A DNA stretch of 64,000 nucleotides from Limnohabitans sp. Bal53 (GTDB lineage Bacteria; Pseudomonadota; Gammaproteobacteria; Burkholderiales; Burkholderiaceae_C), in NCBI RefSeq assembly GCF_003063355.1, contig NZ_NESH01000002.1:620001-684000 (forward strand), written 5' to 3'. This document shows, in pieces, positions 9,415-18,723 of the stretch; the first letter of the stretch is position 1; the number at the start of each line of letters is the position of its first letter. The notes under the pieces are model-generated. The model worked only from the letters and a program-made list of their open reading frames with translations. It made no database searches and was not told the DNA's origin. Made by a program: the position numbers and the translations under genes.

Positions 9415-12282
9415 TCACTTGGTCAGCACGAAGCCTTTGAGTTTGGCAAAAGCCGCCTCAATCAGCGCCTTTTGCTGGTCCTGGTGCAGGTGCGAGTAAC
9501 CCACCGCTGGAGAAGCGGAGGCGGCGCGACCGGCATAACCGAGCTTTTGGCCACTTTGCATGTTTTCGTGGATGTTGTGCTGGATGAAGAACCAGGCACC
9601 CTGGTTTTGTGGCTCGTCCTGGCACCACACGATGTCGGTGGCATTGGGGTACTTTTTCAGCTCGGCCGCAAACGCCTTGTGCGGGAATGGATAGAGCTGC
9701 TCGACACGGATGATGGCCACGTCGTCGGCACCCTTGGCTTCGCGGTGCTTGACCAGGTCGTAGTACACCTTGCCCGAGCAAGCCACCACGCGCTTGACCT
9801 TGTCGGCTTTGAGCGTTTTGTTCTCGGGGATCACGGTCTGGAAGCTGCCATGCGTGAACTCGGACACGGGCGAAGTCGCGTCTTTGTTGCGCAGCAGCGA
9901 CTTGGGCGTGAATATGACCAAGGGCTTGCGCAGGTTGCGCACCATTTGGCGACGCAACACATGGAAGATCTGGCTGGCGGTGGTCGGCTGAACCAGTTGC
10001 ATGTTGGTGTCGGCCGCCAACTGCATGAAGCGCTCAACGCGGGCCGAGCTGTGCTCGGGGCCTTGGCCTTCGTAGCCGTGGGGCAGCATCAGGGTGATGC
10101 CGTTGACACGGCCCCACTTGACTTCACCCGACGCGATGAACTGGTCGATCACCACCTGTGCGCCGTTGGCAAAGTCACCAAACTGCGCTTCCCAGATCAC
10201 CAAGGTGTTGGGATCGTTCGAGGCGTAGCCGTATTCAAACGCCAGCACCGCTTCTTCAGAAAGGATCGAATCGATCACGGTGAAGGGTGCCTGGTTCTCG
10301 GTGACGTTTTGCAGCGCCACATAGGTGCCGGTATCCCACTTTTCGCGCTTTTGGTCGTGGATCACTGCATGGCGGTGTGTGAAGGTGCCACGGCCGCAGT
10401 CTTCGCCCGACAGGCGCACGGGATAGCCGCTGGCCACCAAAGAGGCAAAAGCCATGTGCTCGCCCATGCCCCAATCCACCGGGATTTCGCCCCGGCCCAT
10501 GGCCGCACGGTCGTCGTACACCTTTTTGACCAGCTGGTGTGGTGAGACAGATTCAGGAATGGTCGAGATTTTCTCGGCCACACGCTTCCACTCGGCCAAG
10601 GGGATGGCGGTGTCACCGGCATCGGTCCACTTCTTGCCCAGGAAGGGCGACCAGTCCACGGTGAACTTGGTCTTGAAATTGGTCAGCACAGGCTCGGTCG
10701 TGTTCTTGCCTGCGTCCAGGGCGGCCCGGTAGGCCTTGGCCATCTCCTCGCCCAATGTGTCACCCAAGCCTTGAGCGGCCAGTTTGTCGGCAAACAGTTT
10801 GCGCGTGCCAGGGTGGGCCGCGATCTTTTTGTACATCAGCGGCTGGGTCAAAGCGGGGGTGTCCTGCTCGTTGTGACCCAGTTTGCGGAAGCACACCACG
10901 TCCAGCACCACATCCTTGCAGAAGGTCATGCGGTATTCCAAAGCGAGTTGTGCAGCCATGACGACGGCCTCTGGATCGTCGCCGTTGACGTGCAGCACAG
11001 GAGCTTCAACCATCTTGACGATGTCGGTGCAAAACACGCTCGAACGCATGTCGCGCGGGTCAGACGTCGTGAAACCGATTTGGTTATTGATGATGATGTG
11101 CACCGTACCGCCTGTGGAATAACCACGGGTTTGCGCCAGTGCAAAGGTTTCCTGGTTGACACCTTGGCCACCAAACGCGGCGTCGCCATGCACCAGCACG
11201 GGCAGCACTTGCTTGCCCAATGGGTCATCGCGGCGGTCCATGCGGGCACGCACCGAGCCTTCGACCACGGGGTTCACGATTTCGAGGTGCGAGGGGTTAA
11301 ACGCCAGCGACAAGTGCACAGGGCCACCGGCCGTGCTCACATCAGAGCTGAAACCCTGGTGGTACTTCACGTCACCGGCAGGCAAGTCTTCCGGGGCAGT
11401 GTGGTCAAACTCGGCAAACAGGTCCGCTGGCAACTTGCCCATGGTGTTGACCAGCACGTTCAGGCGGCCACGGTGGGCCATGCCGATCACAACTTCCTGC
11501 ACGCCCTGGGCACCTGCTGATTGGATCAGCTCGTCCATGGCGGCAATGAAGCTTTCCCCGCCTTCGAGGGAGAAGCGCTTTTGGCCCACGTATTTGGTGT
11601 GCAGGTAGCGCTCCAGGCCTTCGGCAGCCGTCAGGCGGTCGAGGATCTGCTTTTTCTTCTCGGCCGTGAAGTTGGGCTTGCTGCGGATGCTTTCAAGCTT
11701 TTGCTGCCACCAGCGCTTTTCAGCCTGCTCGGTGGTGTACATGTACTCGACCCCGATCGTGCCGCAATAGGTCTCTCGCAGCGCATTGAGCAACTCGCGC
11801 AAAGACATGCGGTTTTTGCCGAAGAAGGTGTTGCTGGTGTCGAACACGATTTCATGATCGGCATCGGTGAAGCCGAAGAAAGCGGGGTCGAGGTCAGGAA
11901 TATTGGGGCGCTCGGTGCGCTTCAAGGGGTCCAGATCAGCCCAGCGTTGGCCCACGTTGCGGTAAGCGGCGATCAGCTGTTGAACGGCGGTGCGCTTGCG
12001 GCCCATTTCAACATCGGCACTGGCCATGACAACTTTGGTGCCGCCGGACTTGGCGCGTTCGGCAAAAGCATTGATGACGGGCAGATGGGGGACGTCTTTG
12101 GCGTTGGTGCCGTCGACTGCGGGGACGTGCTGAAGTGCGTCGAAATAGTCGCGCCAGGAGTCTGGGACGCTACCGGGGTTGGCCAGGTAGTTTTCGTACA
12201 TCTCTTCGACGTACGGGGCGTTACCGCCGAACAAGTGAGTGTTGCCTTGGTAGGCAGCGTAGACGGAATTAGTCTCGCTCAT
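9415..12282 (-). CDS. sucA: 2-oxoglutarate dehydrogenase E1 component
   Basis: Thiamine-diphosphate enzyme that decarboxylates 2-oxoglutarate in the TCA cycle and succinylates the lipoyl group of SucB. The 955 residues show the E1o pattern: an N-terminal segment ending NPGSVPDSWRDYFDAL, then GMAHRGRLNVLVNTMGK, GDAAFGGQGVNQE, INNQIGFTTSDPRD and a C-terminal LLPHGYEGQGPEHSSAR. The ATG at 12282 is supported by GGAGGT nine bases upstream. First gene of the sucA-sucB-lpdA operon. It is also called odhA. Confidence 0.97.
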   Translation of the reverse strand: MSETNSVYAAYQGNTHLFGGNAPYVEEMYENYLANPGSVPDSWRDYFDALQHVPAVDGTNAKDVPHLPVINAFAERAKSGGTKVVMASADVEMGRKRTAVQQLIAAYRNVGQRWADLDPLKRTERPNIPDLDPAFFGFTDADHEIVFDTSNTFFGKNRMSLRELLNALRETYCGTIGVEYMYTTEQAEKRWWQQKLESIRSKPNFTAEKKKQILDRLTAAEGLERYLHTKYVGQKRFSLEGGESFIAAMDELIQSAGAQGVQEVVIGMAHRGRLNVLVNTMGKLPADLFAEFDHTAPEDLPAGDVKYHQGFSSDVSTAGGPVHLSLAFNPSHLEIVNPVVEGSVRARMDRRDDPLGKQVLPVLVHGDAAFGGQGVNQETFALAQTRGYSTGGTVHIIINNQIGFTTSDPRDMRSSVFCTDIVKMVEAPVLHVNGDDPEAVVMAAQLALEYRMTFCKDVVLDVVCFRKLGHNEQDTPALTQPLMYKKIAAHPGTRKLFADKLAAQGLGDTLGEEMAKAYRAALDAGKNTTEPVLTNFKTKFTVDWSPFLGKKWTDAGDTAIPLAEWKRVAEKISTIPESVSPHQLVKKVYDDRAAMGRGEIPVDWGMGEHMAFASLVASGYPVRLSGEDCGRGTFTHRHAVIHDQKREKWDTGTYVALQNVTENQAPFTVIDSILSEEAVLAFEYGYASNDPNTLVIWEAQFGDFANGAQVVIDQFIASGEVKWGRVNGITLMLPHGYEGQGPEHSSARVERFMQLAADTNMQLVQPTTASQIFHVLRRQMVRNLRKPLVIFTPKSLLRNKDATSPVSEFTHGSFQTVIPENKTLKADKVKRVVACSGKVYYDLVKHREAKGADDVAIIRVEQLYPFPHKAFAAELKKYPNATDIVWCQDEPQNQGAWFFIQHNIHENMQSGQKLGYAGRAASASPAVGYSHLHQDQQKALIEAAFAKLKGFVLTK

Positions 12283-12475
12283 ATTTCGCTGACCTCCGTT
12301 TCCCTCTGGGAAACATTAGTTGGTTGAGATTTACCTTCCGCGACACGGCTGAACCGGTTGGCGGATGCGACTGTGGCAAAGGAAGGGCCTGAGTACAGCC
12401 CGCATTGTGCCACGCCTTATCCGATACCAAACTTACAGTCACATGAAACAAAAATGGGGAGAAGGTATTTGGGCT

Positions 12476-12502
12476 AAAAAAAGACCCCGACAAAGCGGGG
12501 TC
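12476..12502 (-). terminator. Terminator of prpE
   Basis: On the minus strand, nine bases after the prpE stop, a seven-base stem (cggggtc paired with gaccccg) with a six-base loop is followed by seven T. This is a textbook intrinsic terminator, and it separates prpE from the sucA promoter region. Confidence 0.9.
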
Positions 12503-12510
12503 CCCAAACA

Positions 12511-14409
12511 TCAGCCTTTGATCAGATCCACGATCTGCTGCAAAGCACCTGGATCGTCCATGGTGGTCAGGTCACCCGGATCGCGCCCTTCGGCCACGGC
12601 CTGGATGGCACGACGCAGCAACTTGCCGCTGCGCGTCTTGGGCAGAGCCGAGACAAAGAACACACGCGATGGACGGGCCACTGCGCCGAGTTGGCTGTCC
12701 ACCACCTTCATGACTTCGCCTTCGAGCTTCAGGCGTGCCGCCGCGTCCGCCAGGCCCGAGGTGTCTTTGGCAATGGCAAACGCCATAGCCACCTGCCCTT
12801 TGAGCTGGTCGGCCACACCAACCACCGCGACTTCGGCCACATTGGGGTGGCTGGAGATGCTTTCCTCGATCTCGCGGGTGCCCAGACGGTGGCCTGCGAC
12901 GTTGATCACGTCGTCGGTGCGGCCCAAGATGAAGTAATAACCGTCCTCGTCACGCACCGCCCAGTCGAAGGTGCTGTAGACCAACTTGCCCGGGACAGTC
13001 TTCCAATAGGTCTTGACAAAACGCTCGTCGTCGCCCCAGATGGTCTGCAGGTTGCCGGGTGGCAAAGGGCCCTCGATGGTCAATACGCCCTTCTGGTTGG
13101 CGCCGGTGAGCTCTTCGCCCGTTTGGTCGTCGACCAGTTTGACGTTGTAACCATAAATCGCCTTACCGGGCGAGCCGAACTTGCTGGCCGCTTTTTCCAC
13201 GCCATTGCAAATGCTCAAAATCGGCCAGCCAGTCTCGGTCTGCCAGTAGTTGTCGATGATGGCCTTGCCGTTCAAGCCTTCAGAAATCCACTTGGCGGTC
13301 GGCTCGTCCAGTGGCTCACCGGCCAAGAACAAGGCTTGCAAGCTGGACAGGTCGTATTTGGTCAGCAGCGCGGGGTCTTGTTTTTTGAGCACACGGATGG
13401 CCGTGGGGGCGCTGAACATCACTTGGACTTTGTACTTTTCGACCAAGCTCCACCAGATGCCGCCATCGGGGCGAATCGGCAGGCCTTCGTACATGATGGT
13501 GGCCATACCGCCGATCAACGGGCCATAGATGATGTAGCTGTGGCCCACCACCCAGCCGATGTCGCTGGTGCAGAAAAAGGTGCCGCCCGGCTTGCCTTCA
13601 AAGATGTTGGGGATGCTGGCAGCCAAGGCCACGGTGTAGCCCCCGGTGTCGCGCTGCACGCCCTTGGGTTTGCCGGTGGTGCCTGAGGTGTAGAGCGTGT
13701 AGCTGGGGTGAGTGGATTCGACCCACACACACGGCACGACCGCATCCATGTGCTTGGCTCGCTCGGTGGCGTAATCCACATCGCGGCCGACCACAGGGGT
13801 GAATGGGGCCAACTTGCGGTCGACCATGACCACGTTGGCGGGTTTGTGAGCCGAGAGCTTGATGGCTTCGTCGAGCAGCGGTTTGTAAGGCACGCCCTTG
13901 CCGCCACGCGAGCCGGCGTCGGCACTGATGATGACTTTGGGCGAGGCGTCTTCGATGCGGGTGGCCAGCGAGTGCGAGGCAAAACCACCAAACACCACCG
14001 AGTGGATCGCGCCCAAACGCACGCAGGCGAGCATGGCAAAAGCAGCCTCGGCGATCATGGGCATGTAAATCAGCACGCGGTCGCCCTTGACCACGCCCAG
14101 GTCTTGCAAGATGGCCGCCATGCGCTGCACTTCGGCGTGCAACTCACGGTAGGTGTAGGTTTTTTCCTGATCGGTCTCGGTGGACACAAAGATCAAAGCG
14201 GGCTGGTCGGCCCGCTCGGCCAAATGGCGGTCCACCGCGTTGTGGCACAGGTTGGTTTCGCCACCCACAAACCACTTGGCAAAGGGTGGGTTGCTGTAAT
14301 CACAGATTTGCTGGGGCTGGACTTTCCAGTCCACCAGTTTGGCCTGCTCGGCCCAGAATGCGTCGCGGTCATTGATCGAGCGCGCGTGAAAGTCAGCAAA
14401 GTTGCCCAT
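12511..14409 (-). CDS. prpE: Propionyl-CoA synthetase PrpE (acyl-CoA synthetase)
   Basis: Adenylate-forming ligase that activates propionate, and less well acetate, to the CoA ester. The 632-residue protein contains the P-loop TSGTTGKPKG (241-250), the adenylate-binding YWQTETGWP and GRTDDVINVAGHRLGTREIE. TRSGKLL carries the catalytic, acetylatable Lys about 596. The ATG at 14409 is fixed by AGGAGA seven bases upstream, so the 82 extra codons of the longer open frame are not coding. Length and the N-terminal ACAS block fit PrpE. Acetyl-CoA synthetase (Acs) is a less likely alternative. No prpB or prpC lies nearby. Confidence 0.88.
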   Translation of the reverse strand: MGNFADFHARSINDRDAFWAEQAKLVDWKVQPQQICDYSNPPFAKWFVGGETNLCHNAVDRHLAERADQPALIFVSTETDQEKTYTYRELHAEVQRMAAILQDLGVVKGDRVLIYMPMIAEAAFAMLACVRLGAIHSVVFGGFASHSLATRIEDASPKVIISADAGSRGGKGVPYKPLLDEAIKLSAHKPANVVMVDRKLAPFTPVVGRDVDYATERAKHMDAVVPCVWVESTHPSYTLYTSGTTGKPKGVQRDTGGYTVALAASIPNIFEGKPGGTFFCTSDIGWVVGHSYIIYGPLIGGMATIMYEGLPIRPDGGIWWSLVEKYKVQVMFSAPTAIRVLKKQDPALLTKYDLSSLQALFLAGEPLDEPTAKWISEGLNGKAIIDNYWQTETGWPILSICNGVEKAASKFGSPGKAIYGYNVKLVDDQTGEELTGANQKGVLTIEGPLPPGNLQTIWGDDERFVKTYWKTVPGKLVYSTFDWAVRDEDGYYFILGRTDDVINVAGHRLGTREIEESISSHPNVAEVAVVGVADQLKGQVAMAFAIAKDTSGLADAAARLKLEGEVMKVVDSQLGAVARPSRVFFVSALPKTRSGKLLRRAIQAVAEGRDPGDLTTMDDPGALQQIVDLIKG

Positions 14410-14593
14410 GAAAAGTCTCCTGATGTCCCAACATGAAGAAAAAGGCATTGGGGTCACCCATCGGGTGCCCGCCTCTTCTGAATTCATAATTATGAGCAAG
14501 GGACTTGCAACAAGCTGACTCTGTCCCGTGCCGGACAGCTCTTCGCCCCATTCATGGGCGGTGAAATCCGGGGCCAAGCCCCGGGTCAAAAGA

Positions 14594-15199
14594 TCACTTG
14601 AACAAGCTTTGCAGCAACTTGAAGTCGGGGTGCTCGGCCGTGCGAATCCACTCAAACGCCACCATCTCGGCGGTCACCAACTCGGCTCCAGCACCTGCCA
14701 GTCGATCATAGGCGGCATCGCGGTTGCGCTCGGTGCGTGAGCTGCAGGCATCGGTCACCACCCACACCTCAAACTCGTCTTCCAGCAGATCGAGCGCGGT
14801 CTGCATCAAACAAATGTGCGCCTCACAACCGGCCAATACGATGGTCTTGCGCGGCTCAGCCCCCGGCTGAGGCTTTTGCAGGTGGCGCGGCAAGCTGCGG
14901 GCATTGCCGCGCGGGGCCTGCACGGGTTCGGGCTGCAGCCACTCGCCCAAGCCTTCTTCGACGGCGCTGAACTGCATCTTGGCCAACACCTGACGGCAGT
15001 GACTGCGAATTTCCGGGGGCATCTCGCCCAAGCGCGATGGGTTTTGCTCGGTGCCCCAGGTGGGCACGTCCAGTGCCTGGGCCAAGGTGGCCAGACGCGC
15101 GGCGTTGGCCCAGACCGCATCGGCGTCCAGCATCGCAGGCTTGAGTCGCGCCTGGAAATCCACCAGCACCAATTGGCTTTCATCTGCATCGATCAACAT
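14594..15199 (-). CDS. Isochorismatase-like cysteine hydrolase
   Basis: Cysteine hydrolase of the isochorismatase/YcaC fold; the substrate is not predictable. The 201 residues show the triad layout: Asp in VLVDFQ (about 14), Lys in AKMQFSA (about 74) and the nucleophile in AGCEAHICLM (Cys about 130). Start: AGAGGA stands six bases before the ATG at 15199 but directly abuts the ATG at 15205, so 15199 is preferred. An inverted repeat beyond the stop (14568-14584) is a weak terminator candidate. The gene stands alone between prpE and a divergent NlpC gene. Confidence 0.82.
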   Translation of the reverse strand: MLIDADESQLVLVDFQARLKPAMLDADAVWANAARLATLAQALDVPTWGTEQNPSRLGEMPPEIRSHCRQVLAKMQFSAVEEGLGEWLQPEPVQAPRGNARSLPRHLQKPQPGAEPRKTIVLAGCEAHICLMQTALDLLEDEFEVWVVTDACSSRTERNRDAAYDRLAGAGAELVTAEMVAFEWIRTAEHPDFKLLQSLFK

Positions 15200-15320
15200 G
15201 TTCATTCCTCTGTGTTTCTTAGGCTGGATTGTCGCAGCAGCATCGTGGACTGAAAAATTGAATGGCCATCAAAAACAATCCAGCAACTGCCACACCCATT
15301 TTTAAGCCAAAAATATCCGT

Positions 15321-15326
15321 TATGCT
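15321..15326 (+). promoter_or_regulatory. -10 box of the NlpC/P60 gene
   Basis: TATGCT lies nine bases before the ATG at 15335, with GGAGAG between them. Transcription would start almost at the start codon, giving a leader of only a few bases. Confidence 0.35.
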
Positions 15327-15334
15327 GGAGAGCT

Positions 15335-15898
15335 ATGCGTTGGATCCTTTTTTTATCTCTGGCTGCGGCCCTGAACTTGCCTGTTTGGTCATCCCCAACG
15401 GAGGAAGTCGCCACACCGGGCCTGGCCGAACGAGGCCTGGTCTCTCAGATCGGCACCCAATTGAGCGCGGTCAAAGACAAGGCAGGCGACCAAGCTGCAG
15501 GCTTGGTGGAGCAAGCCATGGGTTTGCTGGGCGTACCCTACCGCCGTGGCGGCACCAGCGAAAGCACCGGTTTTGATTGCAGCGGCTTTGTACGCCACCT
15601 TTACGAAAAATCGGTCGGACAAATTCTGCCGCGCCGTGCCATCGACCAGGCCCGAGCCACAGAGATCATTGACCGAGAAGAACTCAAACCCGGCGATCTG
15701 GTGTTTTTCAATACGATGCGCCGGGCCTTCAGCCATGTGGGCATTTACGTGGGTGATGGCAAATTCATCCACGCCCCGCGTACTGGCAAATCAGTCAACG
15801 TCGAAGACATGCGCAGCGCTTATTGGCAAAAACGCTTCAACGGCGCACGCCGAGTGCCCTTGAGCGGCGACAATCCCAAGCATGAAAACTCAAATTGA
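15335..15898 (+). CDS. Secreted NlpC/P60 (C40) cell-wall peptidase
   Basis: Papain-like endopeptidase that cuts peptide stems of peptidoglycan in the periplasm. The 187 residues begin with a signal peptide (MRWILFLSLAAALNLPVWS). The C40 domain (about 55-175) has the nucleophile in GFDCSGFVRHLY (Cys about 82), the catalytic His in FSHVGIYVGDG (about 134) and a third polar residue in FIHAPRTGKSV (His about 146). The domain is complete and of normal length. Its last 17 bases overlap the next gene. Confidence 0.9.
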   Translation: MRWILFLSLAAALNLPVWSSPTEEVATPGLAERGLVSQIGTQLSAVKDKAGDQAAGLVEQAMGLLGVPYRRGGTSESTGFDCSGFVRHLYEKSVGQILPRRAIDQARATEIIDREELKPGDLVFFNTMRRAFSHVGIYVGDGKFIHAPRTGKSVNVEDMRSAYWQKRFNGARRVPLSGDNPKHENSN

Positions 15899-16589
15899 TC
15901 ACCTGGTGGTGATGGCTGCATCCTTGGACCAAGGTGTTCAGTGGTGCGAAGACACCCTGGGCATCACCCCCGGCCCCGGCGGCGAACATGAAAAATACGG
16001 GACGCACAACCGCCTGTTCAAGATCGCTTCACCCCAATTTCCATTGGCCTATTTCGAAATCATTGCCATCAACCCACAGGCTGTGATTCCAAAGCGCGCA
16101 CAAGTGCCGCGCTGGTTCGACATGGACAATCCCGCTTTGCAAAAAGCCGTGGCACAAGGCCCCAGGCTTGTCCATTTCGTCAGCAGCACCGATGACGTGA
16201 AGGCCGCCCGACATCTGCTGCGCACCCAAGGCATTGAACGAGGTCAGGTGGTGCACGCCAGCCGCAAATCGAGCAAGGGCACGCTCAACTGGCAAATCAC
16301 CGTGCGCGAAGACGGCGAGCGGCTCTTCAACGGCTGCTTGCCCACCTTGATCCAGTGGGGCAAACCTGATGCGACCGAACCGCTGCGCCTGCACCCCCGC
16401 AACAGCCTACCGCGCTCAGGCGTGACCCTGCAAAGTCTGACCGTGAGTCACCCCAGCGGCCCCAAGCTCCAAGCCGCTTTTGATGCCATCGGCCTGGCAG
16501 ACATCGCCATCGAAACCGGCCCCGCCAACCTGGTGGCCAGCCTGCAAACCCCCAAAGGATTGGTGCAACTGCAAAGCTTGGGGATTTAA
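15882..16589 (+). CDS. VOC/glyoxalase-like family protein
   Basis: A 235-residue protein starting MKTQIDHLVVMAASLDQGVQ, the first beta-alpha unit of a vicinal-oxygen-chelate fold. GPGGEHEKYGTHNRLF and FEIIAINP match the Glyoxalase_3-like (PF13468-type) group. A second repeat of the fold spans about 140-235. Enzymatic activity is unknown for most members. The start overlaps the NlpC gene by 17 bases. The stop codon TAA lies in TTAA, which read on the other strand is also the stop of the MFS gene. Confidence 0.8.
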   Translation: MKTQIDHLVVMAASLDQGVQWCEDTLGITPGPGGEHEKYGTHNRLFKIASPQFPLAYFEIIAINPQAVIPKRAQVPRWFDMDNPALQKAVAQGPRLVHFVSSTDDVKAARHLLRTQGIERGQVVHASRKSSKGTLNWQITVREDGERLFNGCLPTLIQWGKPDATEPLRLHPRNSLPRSGVTLQSLTVSHPSGPKLQAAFDAIGLADIAIETGPANLVASLQTPKGLVQLQSLGI

Positions 16590-17761
16590 GTCTCTTTGGG
16601 CAAAGCCAAAAGCAGCGCCATGCCCACCAGCATCACGGCGGCCGTGAGCCACAAAGCACCTTTGAAACTGCCTGTGGCCTGCGCCATGGCACCGGCCACA
16701 ACGGGCGCCATCATTTGCGCGGCGCCGTAGCTGAGCGTCAAACGGGCCATGGCCTTGCCCGGGTTTTGGGGCGCACGCCGCCCCACCAAGGCCAAGGTCA
16801 GGCTCACGATGCCGATGAAAGTCGCCCCATAACCCACTGCACCGATCAGCGCCGCCGTCAGTGACCCCGACAAAGCGGGCAGCACGATGGACACCGTTTG
16901 CAAACCAAAAGCCAGCAGCAAGGCTGGTATGTCGCCTAATCTTCGGGCCACACGGTCCCATAAAAACACGGCCGGCATGGCCGCCAGCCCCACCAGTGCC
17001 CAGGCCAAAGCGCCCTGCCCGGCCAAAGCCGGTTCGCGCTCCACAATGGCCACAGTGAAGGTGGCGCTGATCACAAACCCCCAGCCCGCCGCAAAATAGG
17101 CCAGCGCCATGGTCGCCATCCAGCGCCGCGAGACCAATGGCTGCGCCAGAGCGGCGGCTGCGGCGATGGGCGCGGGCGGCACAGGCGGACGCCACAGCCA
17201 AGCCGGTACAAAAAACACCAGACCCAACGCGGCAAAAGCCAACCACTGGTCCGACCACAGCGTCCAAATGTCCGACAAGACCCAAGCCCCCAGCGCCGAC
17301 ACCACGATGCCCAACCCCAGACCAATGAACAACACGCCCAGCTCAGGCCTGCGGCCCTGGCGCATTAGCCAGCCCAGCACCAGCCCCGAGCCCAGCAGCA
17401 TGCCGGTGGCACCACACAAACCACCCAAAAAGCGCCATAGCCCCCAAGCGGGCAACCAACTCGACAGCGCCATGGCCGCCGTGGTGAGCAAGGCCATCCA
17501 CAGGCCTGCGCTGTAAAAACGGTGACGCCAGCGCACATCGTCCATCCAGGCCGTGACCAGGGCCCCGACGATGTAGCCCGCGTAATTGATGGCGGCCAAG
17601 CCTCCGGCGGCGGCATCGTTCAAACCGGTTTGTGCCTGCAAGGCGGGCAGCAAGGGCGTGTAGGCAAAACGAGCCAGACCAATGGTCAGCACCAAGCCGC
17701 AAATGCCCCCCAGCATGACTTGCCAAGCTTGTAGGGGACGGGTGATGGGCGTGGAGGTCAT
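16586..17761 (-). CDS. MFS transporter, YbfB/YjiJ-like
   Basis: Major-facilitator membrane protein with about 12 hydrophobic segments in 391 residues; the substrate is unknown. The N-terminus LTIGLARFAYTPLLPALQ is typical of the YbfB/YjiJ family, followed by NYAGYIVGAL. A second half begins near residue 205 with FAAGWGFVISATF. The ATG at 17761 is chosen. The open frame continues upstream to 18073, but that part would cover the promoter and start of the divergent Bug gene and does not resemble protein. Confidence 0.85.
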   Translation of the reverse strand: MTSTPITRPLQAWQVMLGGICGLVLTIGLARFAYTPLLPALQAQTGLNDAAAGGLAAINYAGYIVGALVTAWMDDVRWRHRFYSAGLWMALLTTAAMALSSWLPAWGLWRFLGGLCGATGMLLGSGLVLGWLMRQGRRPELGVLFIGLGLGIVVSALGAWVLSDIWTLWSDQWLAFAALGLVFFVPAWLWRPPVPPAPIAAAAALAQPLVSRRWMATMALAYFAAGWGFVISATFTVAIVEREPALAGQGALAWALVGLAAMPAVFLWDRVARRLGDIPALLLAFGLQTVSIVLPALSGSLTAALIGAVGYGATFIGIVSLTLALVGRRAPQNPGKAMARLTLSYGAAQMMAPVVAGAMAQATGSFKGALWLTAAVMLVGMALLLALPKET

Positions 17762-17954
17762 GTGCGGTGATTCGGTCAAGGGATGCCATTGTGGCCTGAT
17801 GCACCCCTGATTCGAAGTACACACCCAGCCACTCGGTCGCTTGAAGCCACTTGGCGCGTCACGCAGATGACAGTCCCGAACAAGGTGCAAAGGGTTTTCA
17901 CCATGCTCGGGGCTGGCCGCGCGTCCCAAAGTGAAAACCCCAAGGAGACACCAC

Positions 17955-18701
17955 ATGCCCATCAACCCATTCCACTCTCGCATCACCTCGACCCGCGCCC
18001 AACTGGCCTCGCCACTCAAACGGCAAGCAGGTCTGAGCCTCTTGCTGCTGAGCTTGGGGGCCTTCAGTGCCACCAGCGCTGTGGCTCAGGCCTCTCCCTC
18101 CAAGCCTTTGCGACTGGTGGTGAACAACGCCCTGCCCGTGAAAAACGTGCCCGAGCTGATTGCTTACATGAAGGCCAATCCCAACAAGCTCTCGTTTGGC
18201 TCACCCGGCATCGGCACCTCGGTGCACGTCTCAGGCGAATTGTTCAAGTCGCTGACCGGCACCACCATGGAACATGTGCCCTACAAGGGCCGACAATTCG
18301 CCATCCCTGACCTGATTGGCGGCAGCATCCAGCTCATGTTTGACAACATGCCCTCGGCCCTGCCCATGGCCAAGGAGGGCAAGATCCGGGCTTTGGCACA
18401 AACCACCGCCACCCGCTCGCCAGCCGCACCAGACATTCCCACCGTGGGCGAATCGGTGCCCGGGTTTGAGGCCACCACTTGGTTTGCCATGTTCGCACCG
18501 GCCAATGTGCCCCGCCCCGTGATCGACAAGCTCAACGCCGAGGTGTTGCGCGTCTTCAAACTGCCCGAAGTGCAAGAACGCCTCAAAACCCTGGGCCTCG
18601 ACCCGGTGCTCTCCAACCCCGCAGAGCTGGCCCGCTACCAAGCCAGCGAAATCACCAAGTGGGCCAAGGTGGTGAAGGAGTCGGGCGCCAAAGCGCAGTG
18701 A
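17955..18701 (+). CDS. Bug-type (TctC) substrate-binding protein with internal deletion
   Basis: Periplasmic solute-binding protein of the Bug/tripartite-tricarboxylate-transporter family. The start ATG at 17955 has AAGGAG seven bases upstream, and a long Sec signal ends near SAVAQA. The C-terminal two thirds are classical: PVKNVPELIAYMKANP, GTSVHVSGELFKS, HVPYKGRQFAIPDLIGG, LMFDNMPSALP and FAPANVPRPVID. The mature N-terminus PSKPLRLVV, however, runs straight into NNALPVKNV. Usual Bug proteins are about 320 residues, while this one has 248. About 85-90 residues of the first lobe, including the usual LVVPFPAGG ligand loop, are missing in frame. It is probably non-functional in binding, or altered. 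No tctAB genes are nearby. Confidence 0.85.
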   Translation: MPINPFHSRITSTRAQLASPLKRQAGLSLLLLSLGAFSATSAVAQASPSKPLRLVVNNALPVKNVPELIAYMKANPNKLSFGSPGIGTSVHVSGELFKSLTGTTMEHVPYKGRQFAIPDLIGGSIQLMFDNMPSALPMAKEGKIRALAQTTATRSPAAPDIPTVGESVPGFEATTWFAMFAPANVPRPVIDKLNAEVLRVFKLPEVQERLKTLGLDPVLSNPAELARYQASEITKWAKVVKESGAKAQ

Positions 18702-18723
18702 TGCGCCCAGCCAGGCGCTGCGC

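Noticed and set aside
12269..12511. Minus-strand 80-codon frame between prpE and sucA
   Set aside because: It covers the prpE terminator and the sucA control region. Composition and lack of a ribosome-binding site argue against coding.
14568..14584. Terminator of the isochorismatase-like gene
   Set aside because: The seven-base GC stem with a three-base loop is followed by only three T on the minus strand, too weak to list as a feature.
16586..18073. Longer 495-residue form of the MFS transporter
   Set aside because: The extra 104 codons lie over the divergent Bug gene start and promoter. The hydrophobic MFS N-terminus begins at the ATG at 17761.
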